A stretch of DNA of 64,000 nucleotides from Tritrichomonas musculus (GCA_039105265.1 JAPFFF010000032.1:466001-530000); one strand, 5' to 3'; positions 1-11,061 are shown, numbered from the stretch's first letter. Numbers and translations: made by a program. The notes: generated by a model from the sequence alone, not told the origin.

Positions 1-207
1 GATGAAAAAAGAAAAGTGGTCTTTCAAAAAATCAATGTTATATTAAACATTTTTTTAATTTGAATTTTTTTTCGAAGTGCGCTTTATACGTTTTTAATTC
101 ACCACAAAAAGTTACTATAGGATAACGTTTTTTTGTTAATAGTTTTTTTTTTATTATTGTTAACTCATTTAATTAATAAAAATCGGCCCAAAATATGGAT
201 TCAAAAA

Positions 208-2112
208 ATGATTAAAATAGTTTTTGAACAATACGAAAAAGATTTTAATACAAAATTATCTAAAGAAAAGAAGAGAGAAATCCTTAAGTTTTTTACTAAG
301 TTTAGTAAGCTTCGTTTTGAAAGAGATTTCCGTAATTTTGAAAATATTTTGCACAAAGCATGCGAATTAAGTGATGTCGATTTAATTAAAATTTATCTCA
401 GTGAAACGATCCAAAATGATACTAAAGATCTTACTTTTCAAATCGACAAAATAAACAGAACTGCTTCTTTAATTAAAGTCAGATACAGCAATAAAAAACA
501 CATTATTCCAAGAACAGTTCAATATGAATCGACTGAATACATAATCACTAGCATTACTGGTATTTATTGTGATATCAACACCATCAATTTTGCAGAAGAC
601 TCAGCAATCAAGACATTTTATTTTGGTGCATTATCATATGCAGATCTTGAAGAAATTTATTTTCCAGCAAGTTTGAAAGAATTGAAAGAAGGATGGTGCC
701 ATTGGACTAAAAATTTGACAAAAATAATAATTTCACCAAATAACAATCAATTTATTTTTAAAGATAACAAACTTTTACTTGGAAAATCTTGTCCAGACAA
801 TGATGAATTTGATGTTATTTTATTTGCAGCTCGTGACATCGAAGAAATTTCTATTCCATCAAATATCAAAATCATATCATCATATGCATTTGAATATTGC
901 TTATATTTGAACAAAGTTGAAATTCCACCAAATTCTAATTTACAAATAATTGGGTCATTTGCATTTTTCAATACACAAATTGAAGAAATTTTTATTCCAC
1001 CAAAAGTGACAAAAATTTGTAAATCAGCGTTTGATTTTTGCCATTTTTTGACTAAGGTTAACATTCCAAGAAATTCTAATTTGCAAACAATTGAAACACT
1101 TGCATTTTTATATATTAATGAAATTTATTTCCCAGCGAAATTGAAAGAATTGGAAGATGGATGGTGTCGTAATGTAAATAAATTTTGCAAAATTAGAATT
1201 TCACTTTTGAACAATCAATTTATATTCAAAAATAACAAATTTTTATTTGGAAAAAGTGATCCAAGTAATTATAAATTTGATAAATTTCTATTAGCTGTTG
1301 GTGACATCGAAGAAATTTCTATTCCAACAAGCATCAAATTCATCTCTTCTTGTGCATTTTGCCATTGCTTTAATTTGAAGAAAATCAAAATTACACCAAA
1401 ATCTAATTTACAAACAATTGGATCATTTGCATTTGGCAATACAAAAATTGAAGATATTTATTTTCCAGCAGGTTTGAGAAAATTGAAAAAAGGATGGTGT
1501 TATAAAACATATAATTTAACCAAAATTATAATTTCTCCTTCAAATAATCAATTCATATTCAAAGATAACAAAATATTACTTGGAAAAATGGATCCAAATA
1601 GTGATGATTTTGACATTCTTCTATTTGCAGCTCGTGACATCAAAGAAATTTCAATTTCATCTAATATCAAAAAAATTTCATCATATGCATTTGACAATTG
1701 CCAAAAACTGATAAAAGTAGATATTTCACCAAATTCTAATTTACAAACAATTGAATCAAATGCATTTCAATATTCAAATATCAAACAGATTTTTATTCCA
1801 TCAAAAGTATCAAAAATATGTGAAAATGCATTTTACCGTTGCATGAATCTGATTAAAATTGAAATTCCACCAAATTCTAATTTACAAATTATTGAATCAC
1901 ATGCGTTTCAATATTCAAATATTGAACAGATTTTTATTCCATCAAAAGTTTCAAAAATATGTGTATTTGCATTTTTTTGCTGCAATAATCTCAAAATTAT
2001 TGAAATTTCAGAAGAATCTGAGTTGGAATCGATTCCATTAAAAGATCTTTCATATATCAAAGTAACAATTATGATTCCATCATCATTAAGAAAATTGATT
2101 CAAGATAAATGA
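208..2112 (+). CDS. BspA-like leucine-rich-repeat protein
   Basis: Member of the BspA-like (Treponema-type LRR_5) family that is greatly expanded in trichomonads and often found at the cell surface. The reading frame is open further upstream, but the first ATG in it is at 208, giving 634 residues; the upstream part is a T-rich run translating to Leu/Phe and is probably not coding. Residues 1 to about 100 are a charged helical region without LRRs; LRRs of about 23 residues run from about 115 to the end, with cores such as EEIFIPPKVTKICKSAF. A larger unit of about 110-155 residues, marked by a GWC motif and then NNQFIFKDNK and LLGK, recurs three times (near 700-790, 1160-1255 and 1490-1590). 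I see no membrane segment at the C-terminus, so surface anchoring is not shown. The frame is uninterrupted, so it may be functional. Confidence 0.85.
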   Translation: MIKIVFEQYEKDFNTKLSKEKKREILKFFTKFSKLRFERDFRNFENILHKACELSDVDLIKIYLSETIQNDTKDLTFQIDKINRTASLIKVRYSNKKHIIPRTVQYESTEYIITSITGIYCDINTINFAEDSAIKTFYFGALSYADLEEIYFPASLKELKEGWCHWTKNLTKIIISPNNNQFIFKDNKLLLGKSCPDNDEFDVILFAARDIEEISIPSNIKIISSYAFEYCLYLNKVEIPPNSNLQIIGSFAFFNTQIEEIFIPPKVTKICKSAFDFCHFLTKVNIPRNSNLQTIETLAFLYINEIYFPAKLKELEDGWCRNVNKFCKIRISLLNNQFIFKNNKFLFGKSDPSNYKFDKFLLAVGDIEEISIPTSIKFISSCAFCHCFNLKKIKITPKSNLQTIGSFAFGNTKIEDIYFPAGLRKLKKGWCYKTYNLTKIIISPSNNQFIFKDNKILLGKMDPNSDDFDILLFAARDIKEISISSNIKKISSYAFDNCQKLIKVDISPNSNLQTIESNAFQYSNIKQIFIPSKVSKICENAFYRCMNLIKIEIPPNSNLQIIESHAFQYSNIEQIFIPSKVSKICVFAFFCCNNLKIIEISEESELESIPLKDLSYIKVTIMIPSSLRKLIQDK

Positions 2113-2251
2113 ACCAAATAAATTTTGTAACAGTTGATGGGCAATGATCTATTTTACAAAATGTTGTTTCAAATAGGATATTTTTAGTCAGCTAATATAA
2201 TAATAAATATTAGTAAAATTTATTGATTTAAAACTAATTATTTATCTTTAT

Positions 2252-2378
2252 TTAATAGTTCATTTTTGGCTGGATCATGATTATTGTAACTCCAAAATCA
2301 TAATACGAATCAATGAACGGTTGCAATTTAGAATCTTCAGAAATTTCTATTATTAATAAGGTATTTCTAATGTTGTAT
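2252..2378 (-). pseudogene. BspA-like gene tail fragment, antisense
   Basis: Read on the minus strand this stretch gives LLIIEISEDSKLQPF followed by VTIIMIQPK and a stop. This closely resembles the last 40 residues of the BspA-like gene just upstream (IIEISEESELESI, then VTIMIPSSLRK). It is therefore an inverted remnant of the 3' end of a related gene, with nothing of the repeat domain left beside it. Confidence 0.55.
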
Positions 2379-2436
2379 GTGTAAGTAAATAAAAAAAAAG
2401 TTTGTTTGCCTTATTTAAAAACTTTTCAGAATAATC

Positions 2437-3323
2437 AGTTGAAGAAAATTCTTCTTCACCAAGGAATTTGGTTTTAATTGATTTTGATCAAATGATAAAT
2501 ACGAAAGAAAGAAAATTAGATGAACAAATAACAAAAGATACACTTTTCACATGTCCAGAATTGAAATGTGAAGGTATTATAGAATATTCATTTAAAGAAG
2601 ATGTTTATTCAATTGGTCCTCTTTTTTATTTCATTATTTTTTGGAGAAGAACCCAAACAAGATAAATTACAATTTGTATTTGATAAATTTGAACCAAATC
2701 AACAAATAATCAAACAAATATGCGAAGAAACATCACAAATTAATCATAAAAATCGACCTATTATCACAAAATTGATTGATTATTTTTATAAGAATTTAAT
2801 ATATGTAAATAATCAAAATTTACAACAAAATTCTAAGAAGAATATTAACAAAGATATTTTTACCCATATTGGATGAATGCTAATGAATTCATTAAATTTC
2901 CTTATGGATATTGAGAAAAATCATAAAAAATTAATCAAAAATTTTGAATTTCATTGGCATAAAATAAGTATCATTCACCTATTTTATCAATATGAACTTG
3001 GGTTAAGATTTTATCCTGAAAATTATTTTACGCATAATATTTCTAATTTTATTAATTGCCTTACAATTTTAAATAAAGGGAATAATTGTAAATCACAATA
3101 TTATCTAGGAGAAATTTATTACAAAGGCATATATATTCAGCAAGATATCAATAAATCTATTCATTATCAAAATGATTCAGGTGCACAATATTATCTTGGA
3201 GAAATTTATTATGAAGGTGAATATATCGAACAAAATATCAATAAATCTATTCATTATTTAACACTCGCAGCGGATCAAAATCATCCAGGTGCACAATTTG
3301 ATCTTGGATTTATTTATCATTAG
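2437..3323 (+). pseudogene. protein kinase-Sel1 repeat gene, truncated and broken
   Basis: The first part reads as the C-terminal half of a protein kinase domain: PRNLVLIDFDQMI (equivalent of the DFG region), TCPELKC (the APE site, here CPE) and EDVYSIGPLFYF (the DVWS/G helix). A frame change lies near 2630 beside a T-run, an in-frame TGA lies at 2874, and from 3090 two Sel1-like repeats follow (QYYLGEIYYKG, QYYLGEIYYEG, then QFDLGFIYH). Kinase plus Sel1 repeat is a large trichomonad family. The N-lobe with the ATP-binding loop and catalytic HRD loop is missing and the last repeat stops early at 3321. This is a decayed host gene; the kinase could not work. Confidence 0.75.
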
Positions 3324-3416
3324 GTAATTATCGAATTATAATGATAATTATCTAATATATAGCACAATTGATTATTATTATGATTATGATCAAAATATTA
3401 TAACTACAAGGTCCCT

Positions 3417-3493
3417 AAATGCTATAATAAGCAGTCATTATAGTAAATTTTGTTTTTGGTGAAAAATGCTATAATAAGCAGTCATTATAGTAA
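3417..3493. repeat. two direct copies of a hairpin-forming 30-mer
   Basis: The same 30 bases occur at 3417-3446 and 3464-3493, 47 bases apart. Each copy holds an inverted repeat, CTATAAT and ATTATAG around an 8-base loop. The preceding GGTCCCT and following TA resemble the ends of pogo-like DNA transposons, but no second end is visible. Confidence 0.6.
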
Positions 3494-3538
3494 TAATAAA
3501 AAATATTTGGGCATTTTTTTTTTTTTGAAATCAAATAA

Positions 3539-5173
3539 ATGAAAGTAAAAAATACACAAAAATCATCATCAGTGTTTGAAATTCCAATCAAAGGCTATGA
3601 AATCGACATGAAGAAAGATTCATCAAAAGAAAAGAAGAATGAAATTCTTGATCTTTTCAAAAATCATAATCAGCTCAAAGCACCATTTATTGTCTAGACA
3701 ATAAGAAAATGTACAATGAAATACTTGATAGATCTTTAATTGCAAAAGCTGGTGATACCGTAACAGCTAAGTTTTCTTTTACAGGCCAATGGATGCATGG
3801 ATATGTTTTTATAGACTGCGAAAACAATGGAAGTTTTGATGCAAAACTTAATGGAAAAACAAATGCAGAAAAAGCGACCTAATGACATTTTCAGCATTGC
3901 AAGATGGCTTTACAAATACTTATTATGATTGTCAGGAAAATACATTCAAAAACGGAAACAAATTACAACTACCAAGTTTCAAAATACCAGATTTACATGA
4001 CGGATTTTATCGTATTCGATATAAAGTTGATTGGAACTTTATAGATCCTGCTGGTAATACAATTGCTAATAACAACATCATTAAAAATCGTGGAGCAATT
4101 GTTGATACAAGGCTTTGCATCCGAAGTAATAATACTGCAATAATCACAGCAAGAGCAAACAGCAAGGAACTTGTTTCTTGTTCAAGGTTCAACAGTAGAA
4201 CCAATGAATGGATCAACAACAACAATTGGAAAACAATTAAAAATAAAAATACAGCCAGATAATGAATTCAAATTAAAAAACATTAAACTTAGACATGGAA
4301 ATTTATTTGAAAACGGAAATAATAATTCATTACGATCACCTCCGTTTGCAGAAACAATTTTTTCTGCCGATTCACTACCTGAAGTTTTAGAGATAAGTTC
4401 TTGTTACATTGACGGCGATCTTGACTTTACAGCTGATTTTGAATCATCAGGATATACTTTATATTCAGTGATGAGTTCGACCAGCCAGATAATTCACAGC
4501 CAAATCCAAGTAAATGGAGAAGGAGCCCTAGAGGAAATTCAACATGGAACCGTTTCATATCTGACTCAAATGATGTTGTATTTATTAAAGACAAAAAACT
4601 TGTTTTTAGATGCATACCAAATCAGGATAAAAACTCTGATAAAGTTGATATGCTAAGTGGCTCGATTGATAGTTCAACAAAATTTGTTTTTTTTATATAG
4701 AAAAGTTGAATGTCGGCTAAAGACGAATCCACACAAATATATCGATGATGCCAACAGATAAAAAAGATTGATGGCATAAATGTGGCGAAATCGATATATT
4801 TGAACAGATTGATACACAAAATAGAGCATATCACACTGTTCATTTCCATTGGACATATGATATGAAACAAAAAACAAATCCAAAATCAAGCTCAAGTGAA
4901 AATGCAGATATGAGCCAATATCATGTATATGGTCTTGAATGGTCTCCAACCAAAATCTCTTGGCTTTTAGATGGGAAAGAAGTATTTAGTTACTCAAAAC
5001 TTTCAGGGAATACAAATGCAATAAACAATGGTCTGTGGCCATTTGATAAGAGTTTTTATTTGATTCTTAATCAAAGCGTTGGAAGAGGAGATCGGGCACA
5101 AAATCCTGACTTGAAACATATGAAACTATTGTTGATTACATTCGAGTTTGGCAGAAAAAAAAATAAGAAATGA
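3539..5173 (+). pseudogene. family-16 glycoside hydrolase (beta-glucanase-like), broken
   Basis: The last 230 codons read as a GH16 laminarinase/beta-glucanase: EFDQPDNSQPNPSKW near 4473, the catalytic block GEIDIFEQID near 4784 (E-x-D-x-x-E, nucleophile and acid/base), HVYGLEWSPTKISWLLDGK near 4921 and WPFDKSFYLILNQSVG near 5038. Upstream is a beta-rich module (AKAGDTVTAKFSFTGQWMHG; LHDGFYRIRYKVDW) of the sort that precedes GH16 domains in bacterial secreted enzymes. The coding sequence is split over all three frames, with at least four frame changes and a stop at 3695, so it is a pseudogene. A beta-glucan-degrading enzyme in a trichomonad most likely came by lateral transfer from a gut bacterium; that is inference. 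The final DYVRVWQ-like segment is degraded. Confidence 0.7.
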
Positions 5174-5690
5174 GTTGAATGATATAAATAAGAATATCTT
5201 TTTCTCCATTACTTTAGAATAAGAAAACATCTATTATGTATAATCATATCATCGATAAATAAATATATATTTAATTACAGGTTTGAGAATATGTGAATAT
5301 TCCTTTTCCGAAGAAAAATTTAACGGCCACATTCAAATTTTTTATGTTAATATTATTATTGTAATAAATGTAATTATGCTTTTCTATTTTTTTTATTATT
5401 ATTTAAGCTAACAACTTATGAATATATATACAACAATATAGTGAAAAAAACTACTTCATAAATGGAATGAAAATCAATTACCATTTATATTTATTTTTTC
5501 TAGCATATTTAATCCAAATCAATCATAGGTTTCTATTTATTTTAAATAATATTATTTTTTATTTGACCAAATTAAAAAATTGTATGAGTTTCTCATTGAT
5601 ATTAAATAATAATGATAATCACAAAACGTATAAAATATTAACAAAAACAACTATTTAAATAACAAATAATTACTTATTGAGAATTTTATT
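5174..5690. other. AT-rich spacer, no gene seen
   Basis: About 515 bases of AT-rich sequence between the glucanase pseudogene and the next gene. A 63-codon open frame at 5467 has composition like the surroundings and no recognisable motif, so I do not call it. Confidence 0.6.
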
Positions 5691-6101
5691 TTATTTTCTA
5701 ATCATTGCAAATTCATCCTGATTCAAACCGTGCATCACTCTACGCAATGATGACTTTGAAGCTTCCAGTTCACCAGATAACCGCTCTTCTTGCTTATCGT
5801 ATTTTTCATTCATTGCTGCCATTGAAGAACGAAGGTCAGAAATCTTCTGGTTCAATTTATTCCTCCTTGACTCAGAGATGGATCTTTCTTTCTCAGACAT
5901 CTGCCGCACTTCGTTTAGTTCTTGATGCATTTTTTCGATAAACAATGATTTTTCATTTTCGACCGAATTTTGAATCAAAAAGTCAACCGCTTCTTTCAAT
6001 TTCGGCTGATCAAAAAAGCTATCTCTGCTCATTACGACAAATCCCTGCTCACACGCAATGCTGATGATCAGATCATTTTCAATACATATTTGGTTAATCA
6101 T
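5691..6101 (-). CDS. coiled-coil protein, function unknown
   Basis: An open frame of 136 codons from an ATG at 6101. Residues 1-30 are mixed and hydrophobic (NQICIENDLIISIACEQGF), and residues 35 to 125 form one long charged helix with heptad character (EKMHQELNEVRQMSEKERSI; KISDLRSSMAAMNEKYDKQE). Codon use is richer in G and C than the spacer around it, supporting real coding. I do not recognise the family. It could be the C-terminal piece of a larger trichomonad coiled-coil protein. The upstream bases carry no clear initiator element. Confidence 0.5.
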   Translation of the reverse strand: MINQICIENDLIISIACEQGFVVMSRDSFFDQPKLKEAVDFLIQNSVENEKSLFIEKMHQELNEVRQMSEKERSISESRRNKLNQKISDLRSSMAAMNEKYDKQEERLSGELEASKSSLRRVMHGLNQDEFAMIRK

Positions 6102-6189
6102 TAGATATAAACAAATTTGTATAAAATTTTGATAGTAAGAATTTAGTACAATTTGACATGCTTCTATAAAAAAATTTGATATATTTCAT

Positions 6190-6990
6190 TCTCTCATCGA
6201 GTTAGAATGTTATGATGAAAAAAGCTTAATTAAAAATTACAAAGAAAAATTTGATCAAATCGAATCTCTTAAAAATACAAAAGACATTTATAAAAGGACA
6301 GCAAAAGAACATAATATCCTCATTTTGAAACATGTTGCAATGAGGAGTGATATTCCTATTTTTACAATTATGGATCAGAACTACGAAATTGTTCACTTAT
6401 GTGACAAAAACAATCTTTTTTCTGATGATCCTATAAACATTTTAGTGCTTCAAGCTTTTTTTTTTTTTTTTAAAAATCCACAATACAGAAATTATTTAAT
6501 ATTGCAATAAAAACTTCGAATTACTGAAAAATGATAATAATAAAAAAATTATTTCTGATATATGTGAGATGAGATTTTCAATTTTGCTTGACTGGGAGAG
6601 TGAAAAAAGTGAGATTCCTCAAAAACAACTTCAATTATACTTCCTTTCTGCTTCATAAAAAGGAAATTGGGATTTTTTGAAGAAAATATTCGATCTTGGA
6701 AACTCTATGTAAGAATACTATCGAGAACGTTATTTGACAATGATCTTGAAACAATTAAAAAAAATTTTATTGAATAAACAAATGTTGAATGTCTCTTTAT
6801 TAATTGATAAAGAAAAATTTTTTAGAACATTTTGTATTTTTGTGCGAATAGGTAAAATTCTTTCTTCTTCTGCACAAATATGATTCTATTGTTTTTAATA
6901 AAATGATAATCAATAGCCTTGCTTTTAAAAAAAATACATTGAAAAAAATAGATAGCGAATTGAATACATTGAAATATTTCAAAAGATTTT
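6190..6990 (+). pseudogene. degraded coding remnant
   Basis: From about 6205 the plus strand reads ECYDEKSLIKNYKEKFDQI and HNILILKHVAMRSDIPIFTI, then runs into a 14-base T tract near 6460. Beyond it coding-like patches reappear in other frames (SILLDWESEKSEIPQKQLQL near 6575, LLIDKEKFFRTFCIFVRI near 6800). There is no start codon at the left and several stops and frame changes. The charged Lys/Glu/Ile-rich style is like the N-terminal part of trichomonad ankyrin genes, and a true ankyrin gene follows at 7099, so this may be a dead relative in the same orientation. Confidence 0.45.
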
Positions 6991-7098
6991 ATCATATTTT
7001 GAAATAAATTTATTTTTTTTTTTTTTTTTTTTTTTTGAAAGCTTCTCTGAATCCACTTCCATCTTAACGCTAGTTTTCAAATTAACGTTAAAATAATC

Positions 7099-8526
7099 AT
7101 GAATGCTCATGAATACTTGAAAAAAATGTATGATGTTCACAATCTCCTTCTTGATTATATAGATGAAGAAGTTAATGAGCAAGAAAAACTTAATAATTTT
7201 TTAAAATTATTCAATTCTCATAAAATTGTCGAAGATAAACATTTAATAACGTCAACAATTCATTTACTTTCATCAATAATAAATTATCACCATCGCGCAA
7301 CTAATTTTTTCAACAAAATTTTCAACATAATTCTTTTTCTTAAAAACGAATTCCCGCAAAATTACTCAGATTTTGAAATTTTTGAATTTTTCAAAAGAAA
7401 TAAAAGAGTTATTTTGTTTCTCATCAAAGAGAAGATAATAAATTTGAAATTTTTGCAATATATTGATAGTGGTTTCGATGAAGAATGTGATTTTCAAGCG
7501 CTAAGAGAAATTACAGCATTATATAAATCTGTTGAATGCAAAAATAGCGAAATTGTTAAATTATTACTTGAACATAAAGATATTAATGTAAATAATAAAT
7601 CTTCTATTAAGTTTCATAATTATTATTATGATGATGAAGAACCAGAAGATTCATATTATATGGAAGACACAGCATTATTTCATGCGATTTTTATGAAAAA
7701 TGTTGATGCTGTTGAATTATTGCTTAATTGTGATAAAATTGATGTTAGTATCAAGAAGATAATAAAATATTCAACTGAACACTTTGTTGAAAAAACAGTA
7801 TTACATGATGCTGTTAAAATGAAAGTTCCTGAAATTGTTAAACTATTACTTGAACATAAAAATATTGATGTTAATGCGAAGCTTCTACAACCAGTAACAA
7901 AATATGATGATGATTTGTGAGAAAAAGAAATAAAATCATTGAAAATGAATGTTATAGATAGAGTTAAAAAAAATCCACATTATAGTAGCACAAGCAAAGA
8001 AATAATACAAAAAACTGCACTTTATATGGCAGTTGAAAATAATGATGTTGAAATTGTTCGACTTTTGCTTGAACACGATAACATTGACCTTAATATTAAG
8101 TCGTTTAGAAAATCATATACATATCAATGCGATTCTTTAATAAAGGAGTATGAAGAGAAACTGCAAACCGATATGACACCACTTTTTCTCGCCGTTCAAA
8201 ATGAAAATGAACTAATTGTTGAATTACTTGCTAATAATAGAAAAATTGATATCAACATGCTATCATCTTACTATTATTGGCATTATGAGGGACCAATGAG
8301 AAAAGATAATACAACTTCACAAGAAAATATTGACGAGGTGGATATAGAAGAAACTGCTTTGCATAGTACTGTATCAAAAGAAAATTTGACTATGATTAAA
8401 ATTCTGGTAAAAAATAAAAATATCGACGTATATAAAACTGAAAAACATGGAAGACTTCCGAAGAATTATACAGATGATCAAGAAATAAAATCATTATTGG
8501 ATAACAGCATATATGCTAATGACTAA
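7099..8526 (+). pseudogene. ankyrin-repeat protein with one internal TGA
   Basis: A single frame of 475 codons starts at an ATG at 7099 and is interrupted only by a TGA at 7918. Residues 1-130 form the helical N-terminal region common in trichomonad ankyrin proteins (DUF3447-like). Six ankyrin repeats follow, e.g. SEIVKLLLEHKDINVN, VDAVELLLNCDKIDV, VPEIVKLLLEHKNIDVN before the stop and VEIVRLLLEHDNIDLN, ELIVELLANNRKIDIN, LTMIKILVKNKNIDV after it. The end (GRLPKNYTDDQEIKSLL) is the usual capping repeat. Repeats continue in phase across the TGA, so this was one gene; an ATG at 7945 could only give a shortened protein without the N-terminal domain. Role presumably protein binding; the partner is unknown. 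Confidence 0.75.
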
Positions 8527-8804
8527 AATTATTTTTTTTTTCTTATGTTATAATATATATATTATTTTGTTATCTTTGATATTCATTGAGTTATGAAAAA
8601 GTCACGAACTTATCGACCACCCTGTATATAGGATGGCCATTAAGTAACCGCAATTTCAAAGGCTGATGAGTAAAGCTTATTATTCTATTTTTACAAAACA
8701 AATGGCAATTGCCATTGGTTTTGATGAATGTCTTTATCAGGTTTTAAAACTGATATTTGATTTCTTGTTAAAGTAGACTTATTAAATTCTATGTTCAATA
8801 TCAC
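8527..8804. mobile_element. two solo mariner-like inverted-repeat ends
   Basis: Near 8608-8632 the sequence CGAACTTATCGACCACCCTG followed by TA is the right end of a mariner-type terminal repeat (reverse complement begins CAGGGTGGTCGATAAG). Directly beside it, TATAGGATGGCCATTAAG at 8632-8649 looks like the left end of a different mariner-like family. I find no partner for either within reach, so these are remnants. The rest of the gap is unremarkable. Confidence 0.4.
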
Positions 8805-9281
8805 TTACTTATTTAATGATTTAATTAATAACAATTTCAGCATTGTTTTGATTTGAACTTTTTGACCTTCTGCTCGTATCGTATGGTTACCATATTTATA
8901 AACTCTTGAAGTGTATAATAAATCTGTTACTTTTTCATCACTTTGCATTTCTATAATTTCTCCAAGATTTTCATCATCAATAAAAAGATTAAACCTACCA
9001 GTTTGGTTGTGTCTGCCATATATCATAAATTGAATTCCTTTGAACGTGTACGAAAAGGTTGCGTTACCATTATATGTCCAGCATAATTGTCCGCAGCTGT
9101 AAACAGATGGATCTTCAAAATTTTCTTGAGGGCAGTCCGAAATAATAGGATCACATATTATATCACCAGTTTTATCCATCATTTTGGTTGAAACTGATAT
9201 TGGATATACTTTTGGTGTTGGCATTGAATCTCCCTTTATGTTTTTAAAGAATAGCATCAGAACAAAAATTTGGAAATACAT
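8805..9281 (-). CDS. small secreted or surface protein with beta-sandwich-like domain
   Basis: 158 codons from an ATG at 9281. The first 18 residues, MYFQIFVLMLFFKNIKGD, look like a secretory signal peptide with cleavage near residue 18. The mature part is Cys- and aromatic-rich (CDPIISDCPQENF, YSCGQLCWTYNGNATFSYTF) and then has FKGIQFMIYGRHNQTGRFNL, GEIIEMQ, LLYTSRVYKYGNHTIRAEG, a pattern like galactose-binding-type beta-sandwich domains, where a ligand loop is followed by a HTI strand. Two N-glycosylation sites (NAT, NQT) fit a secretory route. Larger proteins with a transmembrane tail carry similar domains in trichomonads; here the C-terminus ends in a short hydrophobic LLKLLLIKS. Host ligand unknown. 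The frame is intact. Confidence 0.6.
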   Translation of the reverse strand: MYFQIFVLMLFFKNIKGDSMPTPKVYPISVSTKMMDKTGDIICDPIISDCPQENFEDPSVYSCGQLCWTYNGNATFSYTFKGIQFMIYGRHNQTGRFNLFIDDENLGEIIEMQSDEKVTDLLYTSRVYKYGNHTIRAEGQKVQIKTMLKLLLIKSLNK

Positions 9282-10257
9282 TTAAATAGAGACTTATCAA
9301 AATTATTTTTAATTTTAAAATTCCAACGATATTTTGCATTAAATGTATTTATTAGAAAAAATACTAGTAATTCAATTAAATTGAGTTTTTTCAGATAATA
9401 ACTTTTTGGCCAAAAAGAATTACATTTGCAAAAAAGTTGTCATCTTTTGAAAAATTTACTTTTTTCACAAAAAAATTTATTTTGTTTCAATTTGCAATTT
9501 TTTTGAAATAACTTTTTTTATTGATTGCAAAAAGTATTTGCCATTTAAATATCTTTTTAAAAATAATTTTTTTTGTGCAAATATAACTTTAAAAAATTAA
9601 AGAAATTGCTCATATTGTGATTACAAATTATTTGCAATTATTTATTAATGCTTTTATTCATAAATTAGATGTATTATGAGTAAAAATTGATATAACTTTA
9701 TTGTTGCTGTGAGGTTTGCAGGATATGTGCTCTACAAAAATGTAAAATAGAAATAAAATATTTCAAAAGAAAAAAATTATTGTTCTTAAAAGATTGCTAT
9801 CATTGGTTGTCGTGCTCACATATTATTGTACTTTCTTAGAAACAAAGAAGTTGTTCATTTTTATTTCCAAAGTTTTAGAGATAATTTTCATTCTTCTCAA
9901 TTTATTAAAATATTGATAACCTTGAATATTTTTTATATTGGTTTTTGTAAATAGTATATTGTAATTTACGCAAAAAAAATTTGTTTTAAAATTATTTTTT
10001 TTATAACAAAAACCATTGCAAATATGCAACAACAAGTTTTTTCAAAATTATATTTATTTTTGAAAAATATCAATTTATTCAAAATTTTATCGATTTTTTG
10101 TTTTCACTTCAAAATAATCGTAAAAAATTGTTATTTTAAAAAACAAATATTTTTTTAAATAGAGATTTCTTTTGCGTTTTTTCAGGATTTTTTAAAATTA
10201 AATTGTTTTTAATATATAAATCATGGAATTTTAAAAAAGCTAAGACTTTTTCCTTAG
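9282..10257. other. AT-rich spacer, low complexity
   Basis: Nearly 1 kb with long A and T runs and imperfect repeats of TTTTTGAAAAA-type words, e.g. around 9400-9600. I see no gene, RNA or inverted-repeat element that I can support here. Confidence 0.55.
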
Positions 10258-10938
10258 TCTCTAATAAAAAATAATTTCTCAAATTTTCTGTTAACAAAAT
10301 GTTTTTCAATAAAACAATTTATAATTCCATCTTCAGTTACAGAGATTAAAAAAAGCATATTTGAAAGATGCTATTCACTAACAGAGATAACAATTCCATC
10401 ATCTATTACATCGATTGGAGATTGTGCTTTTATCGATTGTAAAAATTTAAAACAAATCACAATTCCATCATCTGTTACATCGATTGGTCATAGTTGTTTT
10501 GGGAGATGTTCCTCTTTAACAGAAATAACGATATCATCTTCTGTTAAATTGATTAATGACTTTACTTTTAGCTGTTGTAATTTATTAGAAAATATTACAA
10601 TTCCTTCATCTGTTACATCAATTGGTGAAAATGCATTCAACAATTGTTCAAAATTGATAAGAATAACAATCCCTTCATCTGTCACATCAATTGGACAAGG
10701 ATGTTTTTGTGGATGCACATCTTTAATACAAATTGCAATTCCAACTTCATTAACAACAATTGATGATGGCGTTTTTTATGAATGCTCATCTTTAACAGAA
10801 GTAAATATTCCTTCATCGGTTACATCAATTGGTGAAAATTCTTTTAGTAATTGTGCGAAATTAGAGAAAATTATAATTCCTTCATCTGTCACAACAATCG
10901 GGAAAGGTAGTTTTAGTTGTTGTGTATCACGATTTTAA
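10258..10938 (+). pseudogene. BspA-like LRR fragment without a start codon
   Basis: An open frame from a stop at 10255 to the stop at 10936 holds nine or ten LRR_5 units with the consensus ITIPSSVTSIGENAF and CSSLTEI. The style (IPSSVTSIG) differs from the neighbour at 208, so it belongs to another subfamily. No in-frame ATG lies at the 5' side, and the repeats run right up to the open left edge, so the N-terminus is missing. After the last repeat the frame stops abruptly after CCVSRF. A decayed family member or recombination fragment. Confidence 0.7.
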
Positions 10939-11061
10939 ATAGATTAAATTTAAAAATCACATATTTTTTAATAGATATCAACCAAAATGTAGTCAAGTAA
11001 TTGATTTTCAGGTTTCTATTATAAAAAATATTCTAGATAAAAAAAATTCAATAAGTATGAA

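Noticed and set aside
133-207. Extension of the BspA-like gene upstream to 133 as a Leu/Phe-rich signal peptide
   Set aside because: It starts with TTG and is a T-run translated; the first ATG in the frame is at 208.
2874-7920. Reassignment of TGA to a sense codon
   Set aside because: Two TGAs interrupt otherwise good frames, but intact genes here also end in TGA, and the interrupted genes are otherwise decayed.
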